Assembly: GCA_028714915.1 (NCBI GenBank)
Contig: JAQTLL010000002.1
Coordinates: 310,001-374,000, forward strand
Source of the DNA: Sulfuricurvum sp.
GTDB taxonomy: Bacteria > Campylobacterota > Campylobacteria > Campylobacterales > Sulfurimonadaceae
Direction: 5' to 3'
DNA: 64,000 nt
In this document: in pieces, positions 10,331 to 18,788 of the stretch
Layout of the letters: each line of letters opens with the position of its first letter
Numbering within the stretch: position 1 is the stretch's first letter
Translations under genes and position numbers: made by a program
Notes under the pieces: model-generated
Seen by the model: only the letters and a program-made list of their open reading frames with translations
What the model was told of the DNA's origin: nothing
Database searches by the model: none

Positions 10331-10881
10331 TGCGTCAATTTGACCAGTGGACTCTTGACGCGATACGCGCAGAGGGGGCATCTATGAGCTGGTTTGAAGA
10401 ACAACGTTATGAGTGGATACCCCAAATTGTCAACGTTATGGACCACATCATGCAAGGTCACACTGTTGTTGTAGTGACCGATCATGAACGACGATGGTTC
10501 TCCCACTATATTACCGAATCTATCAATAAGCGCACCAAAGAGCGCCCAATGATCCCTGTCGTCTCTTTAGAAGCGCTTCATCCTCATCTGAATTTGATGC
10601 GAGATTCTGAATCAATCGATATGCTTAATGATATGCTGGATCTTTCCTATAATGGAAAATATTTCTTTTGGTATATTGGAAAAGGTGGAGATGAGCATCG
10701 TGCTGATATTGTCAAGCGTTCCAATGGTGCGCTTATGTGGATGATGGATGAAAATTATCCTAATTCTTTGTCACTTAGGTCGTATGATTCACACATTGAT
10801 ATTAAGCTGCTTCAGCTTTATCGGCTGTTTGATCGTACGTTAGCCGGTGTGTTGTTTGGGGAGATTGATGTTCACGCTTGA
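10330..10881 (+). CDS. hobA: HobA, DnaA-binding replication initiation factor
   Basis: HobA is the Campylobacterota functional analogue of DiaA: a tetramer that binds DnaA and promotes its assembly at oriC. The 183-residue protein fits that size, begins with an aromatic-rich N-terminus (FDQWTLDAIRAEGASMSWFEEQR) and has the SIS-like fold segment HTVVVVTDHERRWFSHYI. The strongest support is position: lysC-hobA-holB-folP is the same order as Helicobacter pylori HP1229-HP1232. The ATG overlaps the lysC stop. Confidence 0.88.
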   Translation: MRQFDQWTLDAIRAEGASMSWFEEQRYEWIPQIVNVMDHIMQGHTVVVVTDHERRWFSHYITESINKRTKERPMIPVVSLEALHPHLNLMRDSESIDMLNDMLDLSYNGKYFFWYIGKGGDEHRADIVKRSNGALMWMMDENYPNSLSLRSYDSHIDIKLLQLYRLFDRTLAGVLFGEIDVHA

Positions 10882-11491
10882 GAGAGGGGGGATCCTTATT
10901 ACAGAGCGATTTGAAGAAAAATCACTTGAAATTGAACAAACTTTATTGCCACTTCGAAGCGTCCGTTTTGTGTGTGATGATTTTAAAATTGAAGATGCAA
11001 AAGAGGTTATATCCGAAGCCTATAAGAGTGAAGAAAATACCAAAACATTGATTATAGGGGCAAAAAGCTTTACCATTCCTGCTCAGAATGCTCTCCTTAA
11101 AATCCTCGAAGAACCCCCTAGAAATATTATTTTTGTGTTGCTTGCTCCGAATAAAAGTACGTTTTTACCCACCGTTCGCTCTCGAATGTCGCTGCAAGTG
11201 GAACAAGAGAGAAAAAGCCATAAACCAATCTCATTGTCATTGCGACATCTGGATATTTCAGAGATGTTTAAATGGGTAAAAGAGCATGATAAGCTAAAAA
11301 AACATGAAGCAAAAGAGTTGATTGAAAACCTTTTTCATCATGCAGTTTATGAAGAGCATTATCCTTTATCAGCGATGCAGATAGAGGGGTTTGAGAAAGC
11401 GTTTAGGCTTATTGAGCTCAATGGTCGGATGCAAAGTATTTTAGTTATGGTGTTGATAAATTTTCTCAAAGAAGCCAAACGTGCACGTTGA
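10868..11491 (+). CDS. holB: DNA polymerase III subunit delta'
   Basis: Delta' is part of the clamp loader. This 207-residue version is a short, degenerate AAA+ form usual in the class: KTLIIGAKSFTIPAQNALLKILEEPPRNIIFVLL (about 52-85) holds the NALLKxLEEPP signature and LPTVRSRM the SRC-like segment. No Walker A or zinc motif is visible. The start at 10868 is chosen because GGGGAG lies five bases upstream inside hobA; the frame is open a little further up. It overlaps hobA by 14 bases and folP by 11. Confidence 0.85.
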   Translation: MFTLERGGILITERFEEKSLEIEQTLLPLRSVRFVCDDFKIEDAKEVISEAYKSEENTKTLIIGAKSFTIPAQNALLKILEEPPRNIIFVLLAPNKSTFLPTVRSRMSLQVEQERKSHKPISLSLRHLDISEMFKWVKEHDKLKKHEAKELIENLFHHAVYEEHYPLSAMQIEGFEKAFRLIELNGRMQSILVMVLINFLKEAKRAR

Positions 11492-12620
11492 ACATCTCTC
11501 CTCTTCCTGTAATCTCAAAAATATCCTTAAAGAGCTTGGTGTTGATGGCGGAGGAGTCTCGATTTTGAATGATAAAGGGCAACTTCATTTGATTGCCATC
11601 AAGAATTTACATGTGGGAGCCGCCAATATCCTTAAGCAAGATGCTTTGAGTATAGGAGCTGATTTGGCCGTACCCAAAGGGACGGTAACGGCATCAACCC
11701 CTTTTGTGGACACACTGTTAATCGCCAATGAGCGACAGTTGAAAGAGTTGGTTCATAAAGAAAAAGCGCAACCTTTTGGTCTAAAAAATGTGGCGCAGGA
11801 GCTGGCACGTTTTTGTGCTCTTCATTTTCCGCAAAAAGTTGAGGTAATGGGAATTATCAATGCCAATGATGACAGCTTTTATCCCTTAAGTCGATTTCAA
11901 GCATCCAGTGCGGTAGAAAAAATCGAAGAAATGATGGTTCATGGCGCGGATATTATTGACATCGGGGGGGTTTCTAGCCGTCCGGGAAGTATTGGCGTAA
12001 GTGTTGAAGAAGAGTTGGCGCGAGTAAAACCTATTATTGATCTGCTGTACCACGAAAAGACCCATGAAAAAATCCGTTTGAGTTTGGACAGTTATGCTCC
12101 GTCAGTGATTGCGTATGCGCTAGAGAGAGGGTTTCATATTATTAACGATATTACAGGGCTTGCCAATGATGAGGTTGCAGGACTGTGTGGCTCATACAAG
12201 GCTGCGGTAGTTATTATGCACGCACAAGGAGCTCCCAACGAGATGCAAAACAATCCTCACTACACTTCCGTACTGCATGAAGTGGAGAATTTTTTTCTCC
12301 AACGGTTGGAAAAAGCAGACAAATTTAGAATCTTTGATGTGATTTTAGATTGTGGTATCGGTTTTGGGAAACGTTTGGAAGATAATATGGCACTGATACA
12401 GCATCAAAAACATTTTTTGGCTTTTGGAAAACCGTTATTGGTCGGTGCAAGCCGTAAATCGATGATTGATACCATATCACCCGCAAACAGTGAAAATCGC
12501 CTTGGCGGGACGCTGGCAATCCATCTTAAAGCGATTGATGAAGGTGCCTCGATCATTCGAGTACATGATGTCAAAGAACATGTTCAAGCCATTGCCTTAT
12601 GGCAAGCGTTGAGAGGTTAG
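11481..12620 (+). CDS. folP: dihydropteroate synthase
   Basis: FolP condenses p-aminobenzoate with the pterin pyrophosphate in folate synthesis. The catalytic TIM barrel occupies about residues 118-379 with VMGIINANDDSF, GADIIDIGGVSSRPGS, LSLDSYAPSVI, IINDITG, VIMHAQGAP, DCGIGFGK and LVGASRKS. About 115 residues precede it, an N-terminal extension also known in H. pylori FolP; its role is unknown. Here NxNxDSF reads NANDDSF, so the usual threonine of NVTPDSF is replaced. The start is GTG, inside the holB 3' end. Confidence 0.94.
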   Translation: MHVEHLSSSCNLKNILKELGVDGGGVSILNDKGQLHLIAIKNLHVGAANILKQDALSIGADLAVPKGTVTASTPFVDTLLIANERQLKELVHKEKAQPFGLKNVAQELARFCALHFPQKVEVMGIINANDDSFYPLSRFQASSAVEKIEEMMVHGADIIDIGGVSSRPGSIGVSVEEELARVKPIIDLLYHEKTHEKIRLSLDSYAPSVIAYALERGFHIINDITGLANDEVAGLCGSYKAAVVIMHAQGAPNEMQNNPHYTSVLHEVENFFLQRLEKADKFRIFDVILDCGIGFGKRLEDNMALIQHQKHFLAFGKPLLVGASRKSMIDTISPANSENRLGGTLAIHLKAIDEGASIIRVHDVKEHVQAIALWQALRG

Positions 12621-12624
12621 AGGT

Positions 12625-13791
12625 ATGAGTACAAGCGTCGTTATTATCACCTTATCCTTTTTAGTGATGTTTTCCCCCTTTTTGTCGCGTGTTACAAAAG
12701 TCCCCGTTGTTGTTGTTGAGATATTGCTGGGGAGTGTTGCTGCCTATTTTGGCTTTTTGGTTGAAAATGAACTCTTTAAAATTATCGCCAAAGTTGGATT
12801 TTTGTATCTGATGTTTTTGGCAGGGATGGAAGTAAATCTTAAAGAGTTTGGATTTGCCAAATCATCCCTTTTGCGCCGAACCATACTTTATTTTGCCATG
12901 CTGTATGGATGCTCGCTGGCTTTGTTCTTCTATTTTGATTTAAGTGCTGTTTATCTGGTCGCTTTTCCAATTTTTTCACTGGGTATGTTGATGGCATTAG
13001 TAAAGGAGTACGGTAAAAATCAGCCGTGGCTTGCCCTGGCGCTCAATATCGGAATTATTGGTGAGCTTGTCAGTATTATGGCTCTTACCATACTCAGCGG
13101 TGGGCTTGAATATGGATATAACCGTGAATTTGTTTTTACCCTTATAGGATTGTTTGCTTTTATGATCGGATTTGTTCTTTTTTTCAAAGGAATTCGAATT
13201 CTTTTTTGGTGGTATCCTGGACTTAAGATATTGATTATGCCGCATGATGATGGTAAAGACCAAGATGTACGCTTTTCAATGGCACTTATGTTTATGATGG
13301 TTGCGGTGATGCTCTATCTTAAGATCGATGTTGTTTTGGGAGCATTCTTGGCGGGGACATTTGTTGCAACCTATTTTAAGCATAAAAAGGAACTTCCCGA
13401 AAAGCTCTCTTCTTTTGGGTTCGGATTTTTAGTCCCTATCTTTTTTATCCACGTTGGATCGACGTTGGCGCTTGAGGCATTTGGTGATCCCAAAATTTTG
13501 ATGGCAGCATTTTTCATTGCCAGTGCTATTATCGGAATTCGCCTATTAAGCTCTTTCGTGGCATACAGTGGGTACTTGGGCGTTAAAAATACAATACTTT
13601 TTTCGTTGAGCGACTCAATGCCTTTAACGTTTACGGTAGCGATTGCAACATTGGGATACAGTGCACATGCTATTTCTCATGAGGAATACAATGCCTTTAT
13701 TGTTGCCAGTATGGGAAGCGGTATTTTTCTGATGATTCTGATCAAAATACTCTACAATTTTTTCTATCCTGATAATGAAAAAAAATCATAA
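12625..13791 (+). CDS. cation:proton antiporter, CPA2 (KefB/NapA-like) membrane domain
   Basis: The 388-residue protein is almost entirely hydrophobic, with about twelve membrane helices and the family segments VVVEILLGSVAAY (30-42), LYLMFLAGMEVNL (55-67) and VLGAFLAGTFVATYF (about 234-248), plus the late GxxxPLTFTVAIATLG helix. It lacks the C-terminal RCK/TrkA-N domain of KefB/KefC, so it is a transporter core without an attached nucleotide sensor. Ion (Na+ or K+) cannot be read from sequence. It starts four bases after folP and ends the operon. Confidence 0.85.
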   Translation: MSTSVVIITLSFLVMFSPFLSRVTKVPVVVVEILLGSVAAYFGFLVENELFKIIAKVGFLYLMFLAGMEVNLKEFGFAKSSLLRRTILYFAMLYGCSLALFFYFDLSAVYLVAFPIFSLGMLMALVKEYGKNQPWLALALNIGIIGELVSIMALTILSGGLEYGYNREFVFTLIGLFAFMIGFVLFFKGIRILFWWYPGLKILIMPHDDGKDQDVRFSMALMFMMVAVMLYLKIDVVLGAFLAGTFVATYFKHKKELPEKLSSFGFGFLVPIFFIHVGSTLALEAFGDPKILMAAFFIASAIIGIRLLSSFVAYSGYLGVKNTILFSLSDSMPLTFTVAIATLGYSAHAISHEEYNAFIVASMGSGIFLMILIKILYNFFYPDNEKKS

Positions 13792-13809
13792 TTTTCAGCA
13801 AAAACAAGG

Positions 13810-13815
13810 TACAAT
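13810..13815 (+). promoter_or_regulatory. -10 box of motAB promoter
   Basis: TACAAT in AGGTACAATCGATCC, 53 bases before the motA GTG. No sigma-28 or sigma-54 consensus seen, fitting housekeeping control of stator genes. Confidence 0.45.
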
Positions 13816-13868
13816 CGATCCATTATGAGTTATAAAGAATAAATTAGTCTAGTGGAGAAGGAGTTCCT

Positions 13869-14639
13869 GTGGATTTAACAACGATTTTAGGAATATTAGG
13901 GGCGATGGCTACTATTTCTATCGGGGACTTGATGGAGGGTGGGAATCCCGTTCATGTTGTTCATATCACATCCCTTATCATTATTATTCCAACAACGCTA
14001 TTAGCCTCCATGGTAAGTACCGATCCAGAATATATCAAAGGTGCATTTAAAAACGTAGGGATGAATTTTAAAAAATCACCGGTCAATTTGGAAGAGCGTA
14101 TCAAAGAAATTGTTGATTTGGCTCTTATGGCACGACGTGATGGTCTTTTATCGTTAGAAAAAAGAGTGGCTGAACTTGATAATGAGTTTTTAAAACAAGG
14201 GCTTAGTATGGCCGTAGACGGGAATGAAATTGACACTATCTCTGATACTCTGGAAGCGGTAATTGAAGAGACGGAACATTATTGGCACGGATGTGCCCAC
14301 TATTGGATACTAGCAGGAGAAACATCTCCGGTTATGGGGCTTGTCGGGGCGGTTCTGGGTCTGATTCTCGCACTTCAAAAACTTGATAATCCTGCTGAAA
14401 TGGCAGAAGGTATTGCAGGTGCGTTTACGGCAACCGTTACGGGGATTTTCGGGGCATACGTTTTGATCGGACCGATGGGAAATAAGATGAAAGCAAAAGC
14501 GCATCATATCGTCAAAGAACAAAAAGTGATGCTTGAGGGGATTATCGGAATCGTTCATGGGGATAATCCGCGTACACTCGAAGCAAAGCTTCTCAATTTC
14601 CTCTCCCCTGCGGAAGAGAAGCATAGCCAATTTACATAA
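13869..14639 (+). CDS. motA: flagellar motor stator protein MotA
   Basis: MotA forms the proton-conducting stator with MotB. The 256-residue protein has four membrane helices (about 2-20, 33-50, 155-175, 188-208), the cytoplasmic loop with the conserved ARRDGLLSLE segment (R and E residues that contact FliG), and the proton-path segment SPVMGLVGAVLGLILAL. The start is GTG, supported by GAGAAGGAG upstream and by the family N-terminus MDLTTILGI. Confidence 0.96.
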   Translation: MDLTTILGILGAMATISIGDLMEGGNPVHVVHITSLIIIIPTTLLASMVSTDPEYIKGAFKNVGMNFKKSPVNLEERIKEIVDLALMARRDGLLSLEKRVAELDNEFLKQGLSMAVDGNEIDTISDTLEAVIEETEHYWHGCAHYWILAGETSPVMGLVGAVLGLILALQKLDNPAEMAEGIAGAFTATVTGIFGAYVLIGPMGNKMKAKAHHIVKEQKVMLEGIIGIVHGDNPRTLEAKLLNFLSPAEEKHSQFT

Positions 14640-14650
14640 TGAGTATTTAA

Positions 14651-15487
14651 ATGGCCAAGAAAAAAAAATGTAAACCATGTGAATGTGCAGCAGGGGAGAA
14701 GTGGGCAGTTCCGACGGCTGACTTTTTCAGCCTTCTCTTGGCATTATTTATTGCACTGTATGCACTGGCATCGGTCAATAAAGAAAAAATGCGTGCCGTT
14801 AAAGAGGAGTTTGTAAAAATATACGATTACGCTCCTGCACCTGAAGAAATAAGTCCGGTTGTTCCCATGGATCCGGCAACACCTGAAGAACCTTCAGAGC
14901 AAAGCAGTGGGAAAATGCCTGTTGCCAACGGTGGAGCGGTATTAGAGAATAATCCGACACTGAGTGATGGAAAAACAGAGTCAACCAGTAATGAAGATGA
15001 GCAGATGCAAAATGTTTCTGTCGGGGAAGGAGCATTGGATCAGAGTATGGATGGGGCATTGCTTAAGTTACCGGCAACAATCCCTTTTAGAGGTTCCAAT
15101 GCGACGTTAGACGATGAAGAGATGTACCGATTTGTTAAAAGGGTTGCGGATATTATCAAAACTCTTCCTCCAACGGTTGATATTTCTGTGCGTGGCTATA
15201 CGGATAATCAAGCGCTTCCAAGAGGTTCGGCGTATCGTGATAATTTGGATTTATCCAGTGCCCGCGCAGCAACGGTAGTAAGAGAGTTGATTAAAAATGG
15301 TGTGAGTGAGCAGCGAATTTCAAGTGCAGGATTTGGAGCGGCAAAACCGCTTGCAACAAATAGCAGTGAGACTAACCGAGCTAAAAATAGACGAGTTGAA
15401 TTCTATATGTTTGTCGCAAATGATAAAAAACTCGATCAGGCAACACAAAAAAGTGTATTAGACTCTTTGGCAAAACTTCCCAAATAA
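14651..15487 (+). CDS. motB: flagellar motor stator protein MotB
   Basis: The 278-residue protein carries a single membrane helix (about 22-42, PTADFFSLLLALFIALYALA) with the proton-binding aspartate D24, a plug and proline/acid-rich linker (60-135) and a C-terminal OmpA-like peptidoglycan-binding domain (about 155-262) with VRGYTDNQALPRG, NLDLSSARAATVV, and the NRAKNRRVEF motif. The N-terminus is unusually cysteine-rich (CKPCEC, residues 7-12). It follows motA by 11 bases. Confidence 0.96.
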   Translation: MAKKKKCKPCECAAGEKWAVPTADFFSLLLALFIALYALASVNKEKMRAVKEEFVKIYDYAPAPEEISPVVPMDPATPEEPSEQSSGKMPVANGGAVLENNPTLSDGKTESTSNEDEQMQNVSVGEGALDQSMDGALLKLPATIPFRGSNATLDDEEMYRFVKRVADIIKTLPPTVDISVRGYTDNQALPRGSAYRDNLDLSSARAATVVRELIKNGVSEQRISSAGFGAAKPLATNSSETNRAKNRRVEFYMFVANDKKLDQATQKSVLDSLAKLPK

Positions 15488-15496
15488 ACTTCTTTT

Positions 15497-15520
15497 ACAT
15501 CCCTGGAATTCGAGGGATGT
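15497..15520 (+). terminator. intrinsic terminator of motAB
   Basis: Stem ACATCCCT / AGGGATGT with an 8-base loop, followed within a few bases by a six-T run. Confidence 0.8.
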
Positions 15521-15545
15521 ATCTCTTTTTTGACATTTTTAATTT

Positions 15546-16076
15546 TTAAGGAATTAATGTAGCTTTGATGATTTTTTGGACTTGAAGCGGCTGATCACCG
15601 TTTAGCTGCCCATTGGTTTGTACATTGTTGAGCTTTCCTAGCGTATCTGAACCTTTAATTACTTTACCAAAAATTGTATGATAGCCGTTAAGCCATGGAG
15701 TGGGTGCCGTAGTAATAAAAAACTGGCTTCCATTGGTTCGTGGTCCTGCATTAGCCATGGCTAAAATCCCTGATTGATTAAAAACTACACCTGATTTAAA
15801 TTCATCTTTAAACGGTTTTTTCCAGATAGATTCGCCCCCGGCACCCGTACCCATCGGATCTCCCCCTTGAACCATGAAATTTTTGATAATACGGTGAAAT
15901 GTGAGACCATTGTAGTAGCCATTTTTTACATGCGTTGTAAAATTTTCAACGGCAAGAGGGGCAACATCTTCGTAGAGTTCAAGGGTTATATCACCCTGAG
16001 TGGTTTGAAGTAAGACAGTGGGGTGAGCAGCGAGTGCAAAGCTATACGATAGCAACAAAGTGAGTAAGAAGCGCAT
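15546..16076 (-). CDS. cyclophilin-type peptidyl-prolyl isomerase, exported
   Basis: Catalyses proline cis-trans isomerisation, here in the periplasm: a Sec signal peptide (residues 1-16, MRFLLTLLLSYSFALA) precedes a compact cyclophilin domain with AVENFTTHVKNGYYNGLTFHRIIKNFMVQGGDP (catalytic R in FHRII), GGESIWKKPFKDEF, LAMANAGPRTNGSQFFIT and LNGYHTIFGKV. The 176-residue length is normal. It lies 18 bases after the gene at 16095 on the same strand. Confidence 0.94.
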   Translation of the reverse strand: MRFLLTLLLSYSFALAAHPTVLLQTTQGDITLELYEDVAPLAVENFTTHVKNGYYNGLTFHRIIKNFMVQGGDPMGTGAGGESIWKKPFKDEFKSGVVFNQSGILAMANAGPRTNGSQFFITTAPTPWLNGYHTIFGKVIKGSDTLGKLNNVQTNGQLNGDQPLQVQKIIKATLIP

Positions 16077-16094
16077 GGTGATTCCTTTTGATAT

Positions 16095-17537
16095 TTAGTG
16101 AAGATCTTCCGAAATTATAGTGACGCTCTCTGATGCACGGCTTAATGCAAGCGGATAGAGGGGGTGATTGGGATCAAGGTTGATAAGATAACAATGGGAA
16201 ACACTTAGAGCACTGATAAGCTCTAGCGTTGAAAGTGTGATGGATTCAAGGCTTTTATATTGCAAGCTAAAGGAAGTCTTGAGTATTCGTGACTCTAGGT
16301 GTAGGTATTCATCGATTGCATTTTTATATTCATCTAAAAGTGTTTCATTGGGGAGAATAATCATGACAGGAGAGCTAGAAAGGAGTTCTAAATGATTTCT
16401 TAACCCTGAAAGAAGGGCATAAAGTGCTCCTTTGGTGTGAGAGAAATGTATCGAGTGAATATTAGGCTTTCGATACGGTTGCTTTAATATATAGTGTGCT
16501 GTATCTTCGTCTCGTATAGGACCGCTCAAGATGATAGATTTCCCTTTTACGTTAGTTGAAGTTAGGAAAGAGGTCATGTCCAATAATTGTATATCATCAC
16601 AAACGATATGTGAAAAATCGCTTGGCAACATATCTGGATGGATTGAAGAATAAAGTTTACTTGGACTTAAAAATTGAAGTCGTGAAGAATCAAGATAAAC
16701 GACGGCAAAATCGGCAAGCATAATAAGTTCTTGTCGAAGTGTTTCACCATTTAGAAGTGTTGGTGTAATAATAATAATTTTAGCATACGAATTATTGAGA
16801 AGTATCTGAAGAATTTTTCGTACAATTACTGTGCTTCTTCCACTGGCATATTCTCCACCAAGTATAAGGGTGGATTGTGTGAGTGGTGCGTCTAAAAACG
16901 TTTGTTGTTCTTTATTTAGAAAGGCACCAAAAGGCTCTGCCGTCGTTGGAAGGAGGAGGGTATGAGCACTTAGTGATCCTATGACTTTTAGTTTTGAATA
17001 GGGAGTTTCTTGATAAGTTCCCAGTGATGTAAGTTTATCTTGAATGTTTTGAATACTATCATCAGAAAAAAGTAATCTCTTTTTGGGAAGAAGTTTGTGA
17101 AAAGAGGAGTCAAGACCATCAAATTCAGCTTCACTGAGATGTTCCATCCAAAAAAATCGTTCAATTTGAGTTGAATCAAAAGACAAGACATCTTCCAGTT
17201 TTTGCTGGAGTATCTTTTGAGTTGATTCAAGATTGCTTGTAGATATTTTTTTATTTTTTTGTGATGAGCGCTCAATACTGGCACCTTTTAACTCTGATCT
17301 TTTCCACGCTATTTTTTCTCCCAAATAAAGACCATAATGAGGTAAAAAAATCAATAAATCAATAGAGAGCGCTGTAGTGCGATGAAAGAGGGTAAAATCT
17401 TGGAGTAATACTCCATGGGTACCAAAGATAGCGTCTTCTAGCACTTTTTGCGAGTTTGGATTTTTTTCTTGTGCGGATACATTTGTATATTTTTTGTTTT
17501 CAGATGGAAAAAAATAGGATAAAAATGAAAACAACAC
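16095..17537 (-). CDS. P-loop ATPase/helicase-like protein with possible NERD-like N-terminus
   Basis: The 480-residue protein is not assigned to a named family. Around residues 215-240 it has LILGGEYASGRSTVIVRKIL, a Walker A variant (GxxxxGRST, arginine instead of lysine), then IIIITPTLLNGETLRQEL and IVCDDIQLLD (Walker B-like) and IILSGPIRDEDTA, the order seen in UvrD/Rep-type superfamily 1 helicases up to motif III. The first 100 residues (ALSIDLLIFLPHYGLYLGEKIAWKR) resemble a nuclease-related NERD core but the catalytic E-x-K is not clear. No UvrD C-terminal motifs V and VI are obvious. The GTG start has AAGGG eight bases upstream. Possible roles are DNA repair or defence, or a degenerate helper; unproven. 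Confidence 0.6.
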   Translation of the reverse strand: MLFSFLSYFFPSENKKYTNVSAQEKNPNSQKVLEDAIFGTHGVLLQDFTLFHRTTALSIDLLIFLPHYGLYLGEKIAWKRSELKGASIERSSQKNKKISTSNLESTQKILQQKLEDVLSFDSTQIERFFWMEHLSEAEFDGLDSSFHKLLPKKRLLFSDDSIQNIQDKLTSLGTYQETPYSKLKVIGSLSAHTLLLPTTAEPFGAFLNKEQQTFLDAPLTQSTLILGGEYASGRSTVIVRKILQILLNNSYAKIIIITPTLLNGETLRQELIMLADFAVVYLDSSRLQFLSPSKLYSSIHPDMLPSDFSHIVCDDIQLLDMTSFLTSTNVKGKSIILSGPIRDEDTAHYILKQPYRKPNIHSIHFSHTKGALYALLSGLRNHLELLSSSPVMIILPNETLLDEYKNAIDEYLHLESRILKTSFSLQYKSLESITLSTLELISALSVSHCYLINLDPNHPLYPLALSRASESVTIISEDLH

Positions 17538-17622
17538 GATAGTAACCCTTCGTTAAGATGAATGACAAGTGGATAATTATAACTCATTCTAGTGAAGAAA
17601 TAAGAGAAAATATTAGAAAGCC

Positions 17623-17639
17623 TCGAGGAAGATCCTCGA
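17623..17639 (-). terminator. intrinsic terminator of hup
   Basis: Seven-base stem TCGAGGA / TCCTCGA with a three-base loop, 14 bases after the HU stop on the minus strand, followed by a T-rich stretch (GGCTTTCTAATATTTTC). Confidence 0.65.
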
Positions 17640-17652
17640 AGAATAGGAAGAA

Positions 17653-17937
17653 TTATTTTGCAGCTGCAACGCTGTCTTTAAGACTTTTGCCTGGTTTAAA
17701 TTTAGGAACCATTTTATCTGCAGTACTGTAAGTTTTATCAGTACCTGGTACTTTACCGCTTTTACCTTTTTGAAGTGATGCAGCAAAGTTGCCAAAGCCT
17801 ACCAATGAAACTTCTTCTTTAGCAACAAGCGCCGCAGTAACTGCCTCTGTAAATGCTTTAATAGCTGTCTCAGCTTCTACTTTAGTTTTGTAACCACCGT
17901 TTTTTTGTACTAACTCAACGAATTGTGCTTTATTCAT
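17653..17937 (-). CDS. hup: HU family DNA-binding protein
   Basis: A 94-residue histone-like protein that bends and compacts DNA. It begins MNKAQFVELVQ and contains the family core VSLVGFGNFAASLQKGKSGKVPGTDKTYSTADKMVPKFKPG, the beta-arm with basic residues and the P of the intercalating tip (KVPGTDK region). AAGGGAATTAA precedes the ATG. It has its own terminator. The tip sequence departs from the usual R-NP motif, as in other members of this class. Confidence 0.94.
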   Translation of the reverse strand: MNKAQFVELVQKNGGYKTKVEAETAIKAFTEAVTAALVAKEEVSLVGFGNFAASLQKGKSGKVPGTDKTYSTADKMVPKFKPGKSLKDSVAAAK

Positions 17938-18042
17938 TTAATTCCCTTGGGTAAAGATCTATGAAATTCACTAAAGCCTCCTTATTTACGAGAAAAAAGA
18001 GAGCCCTATGTTTCTGACGCAAATACTTTAATATCTCTTGGC

Positions 18043-18288
18043 TTAAATTTTTCTTGTTTTTTCTGTTTTTTGTGAATTCTTTTGTAAAAATGTGTTTTTT
18101 AGAGTGTTTTTAATCTTTTCTTGGAAAGATGGTTGACTTTTCAAGGCTCTTGCGTGGGCTTTTAGGTGCAACATGAGATACGTTCGATAGTGTGACAGTT
18201 TGTATTTAAGTATAGGTGTACGAGTAGCGGATATGGATAAAAAAACATCTTCTAAACCGTGGCGTTCTTGTTCGCTCAAAGTACTCAT
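18043..18288 (-). CDS. small basic hypothetical protein coupled to an HTH regulator
   Basis: Eighty-one residues, no recognised family. The N-terminal half is mixed (LSEQERHGLEDVFLSI) and the C-terminal 35 residues are strongly basic (KIKNTLKNTFLQKNSQKTEKTRK), which suggests nucleic acid contact. Its ATG overlaps the TGA of the upstream HTH gene (ATGA), so the pair is cotranslated. Could be a partner or effector of that regulator. Confidence 0.6.
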   Translation of the reverse strand: MSTLSEQERHGLEDVFLSISATRTPILKYKLSHYRTYLMLHLKAHARALKSQPSFQEKIKNTLKNTFLQKNSQKTEKTRKI

Positions 18289-18524
18289 GACTTTTTTCCT
18301 AGTTTGTTAATTTTTCGAACAACACGAATGATCTCATCATCTTCAAGCATCCCCAGCATTTCCAAAACAGCTTTGGCGGCTTGAGGTTTTGCGTTTCCAA
18401 GCCGCCAATCCTGATAAGAACGCATAGAAATTCCCAACCTTTGAGCCATCTCTTTTTGAGAAATTTTCTTCCCATTGCTTTGAGCTTCGACAGCGTTGTG
18501 AAGAAGATTAAAAAGGTCATTCAT
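18285..18524 (-). CDS. XRE-type helix-turn-helix protein
   Basis: A small single-domain DNA-binding protein. The HTH is visible as KKISQKEMAQRLGISMRSYQDWRLG near the middle, with a short helical tail (AAKAVLEMLGMLEDDEIIRVVRKIN). The start is placed at the ATG at 18524 because AGGG lies eight bases upstream; ATG 18530 and a more distal ATG are in frame but have poor spacing. The upstream 220 bases are very AT-rich and carry no other gene. Targets unknown. Confidence 0.75.
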   Translation of the reverse strand: MNDLFNLLHNAVEAQSNGKKISQKEMAQRLGISMRSYQDWRLGNAKPQAAKAVLEMLGMLEDDEIIRVVRKINKLGKKS

Positions 18525-18788
18525 TTCCATTACCCTATTGTAAGCTTTATTTATTAAATTAAACATAAAAATGTATAAAATAAGCGATTAAATACTCTTT
18601 TAAGTCATTATATAGATAAAAATATCATTTATAGTATCGGTTATATACAAAAATAATTTAGTAATGTTTATTATTTGGTTGTAAATATACGGAAAAACGT
18701 ATAAAAATTGATGCAAAATTAGATTCTTGCCTTTATGAGAATCTAACTAAAATATTTTTTTAAAATAATGGATTTGGAATAAGAAGGG

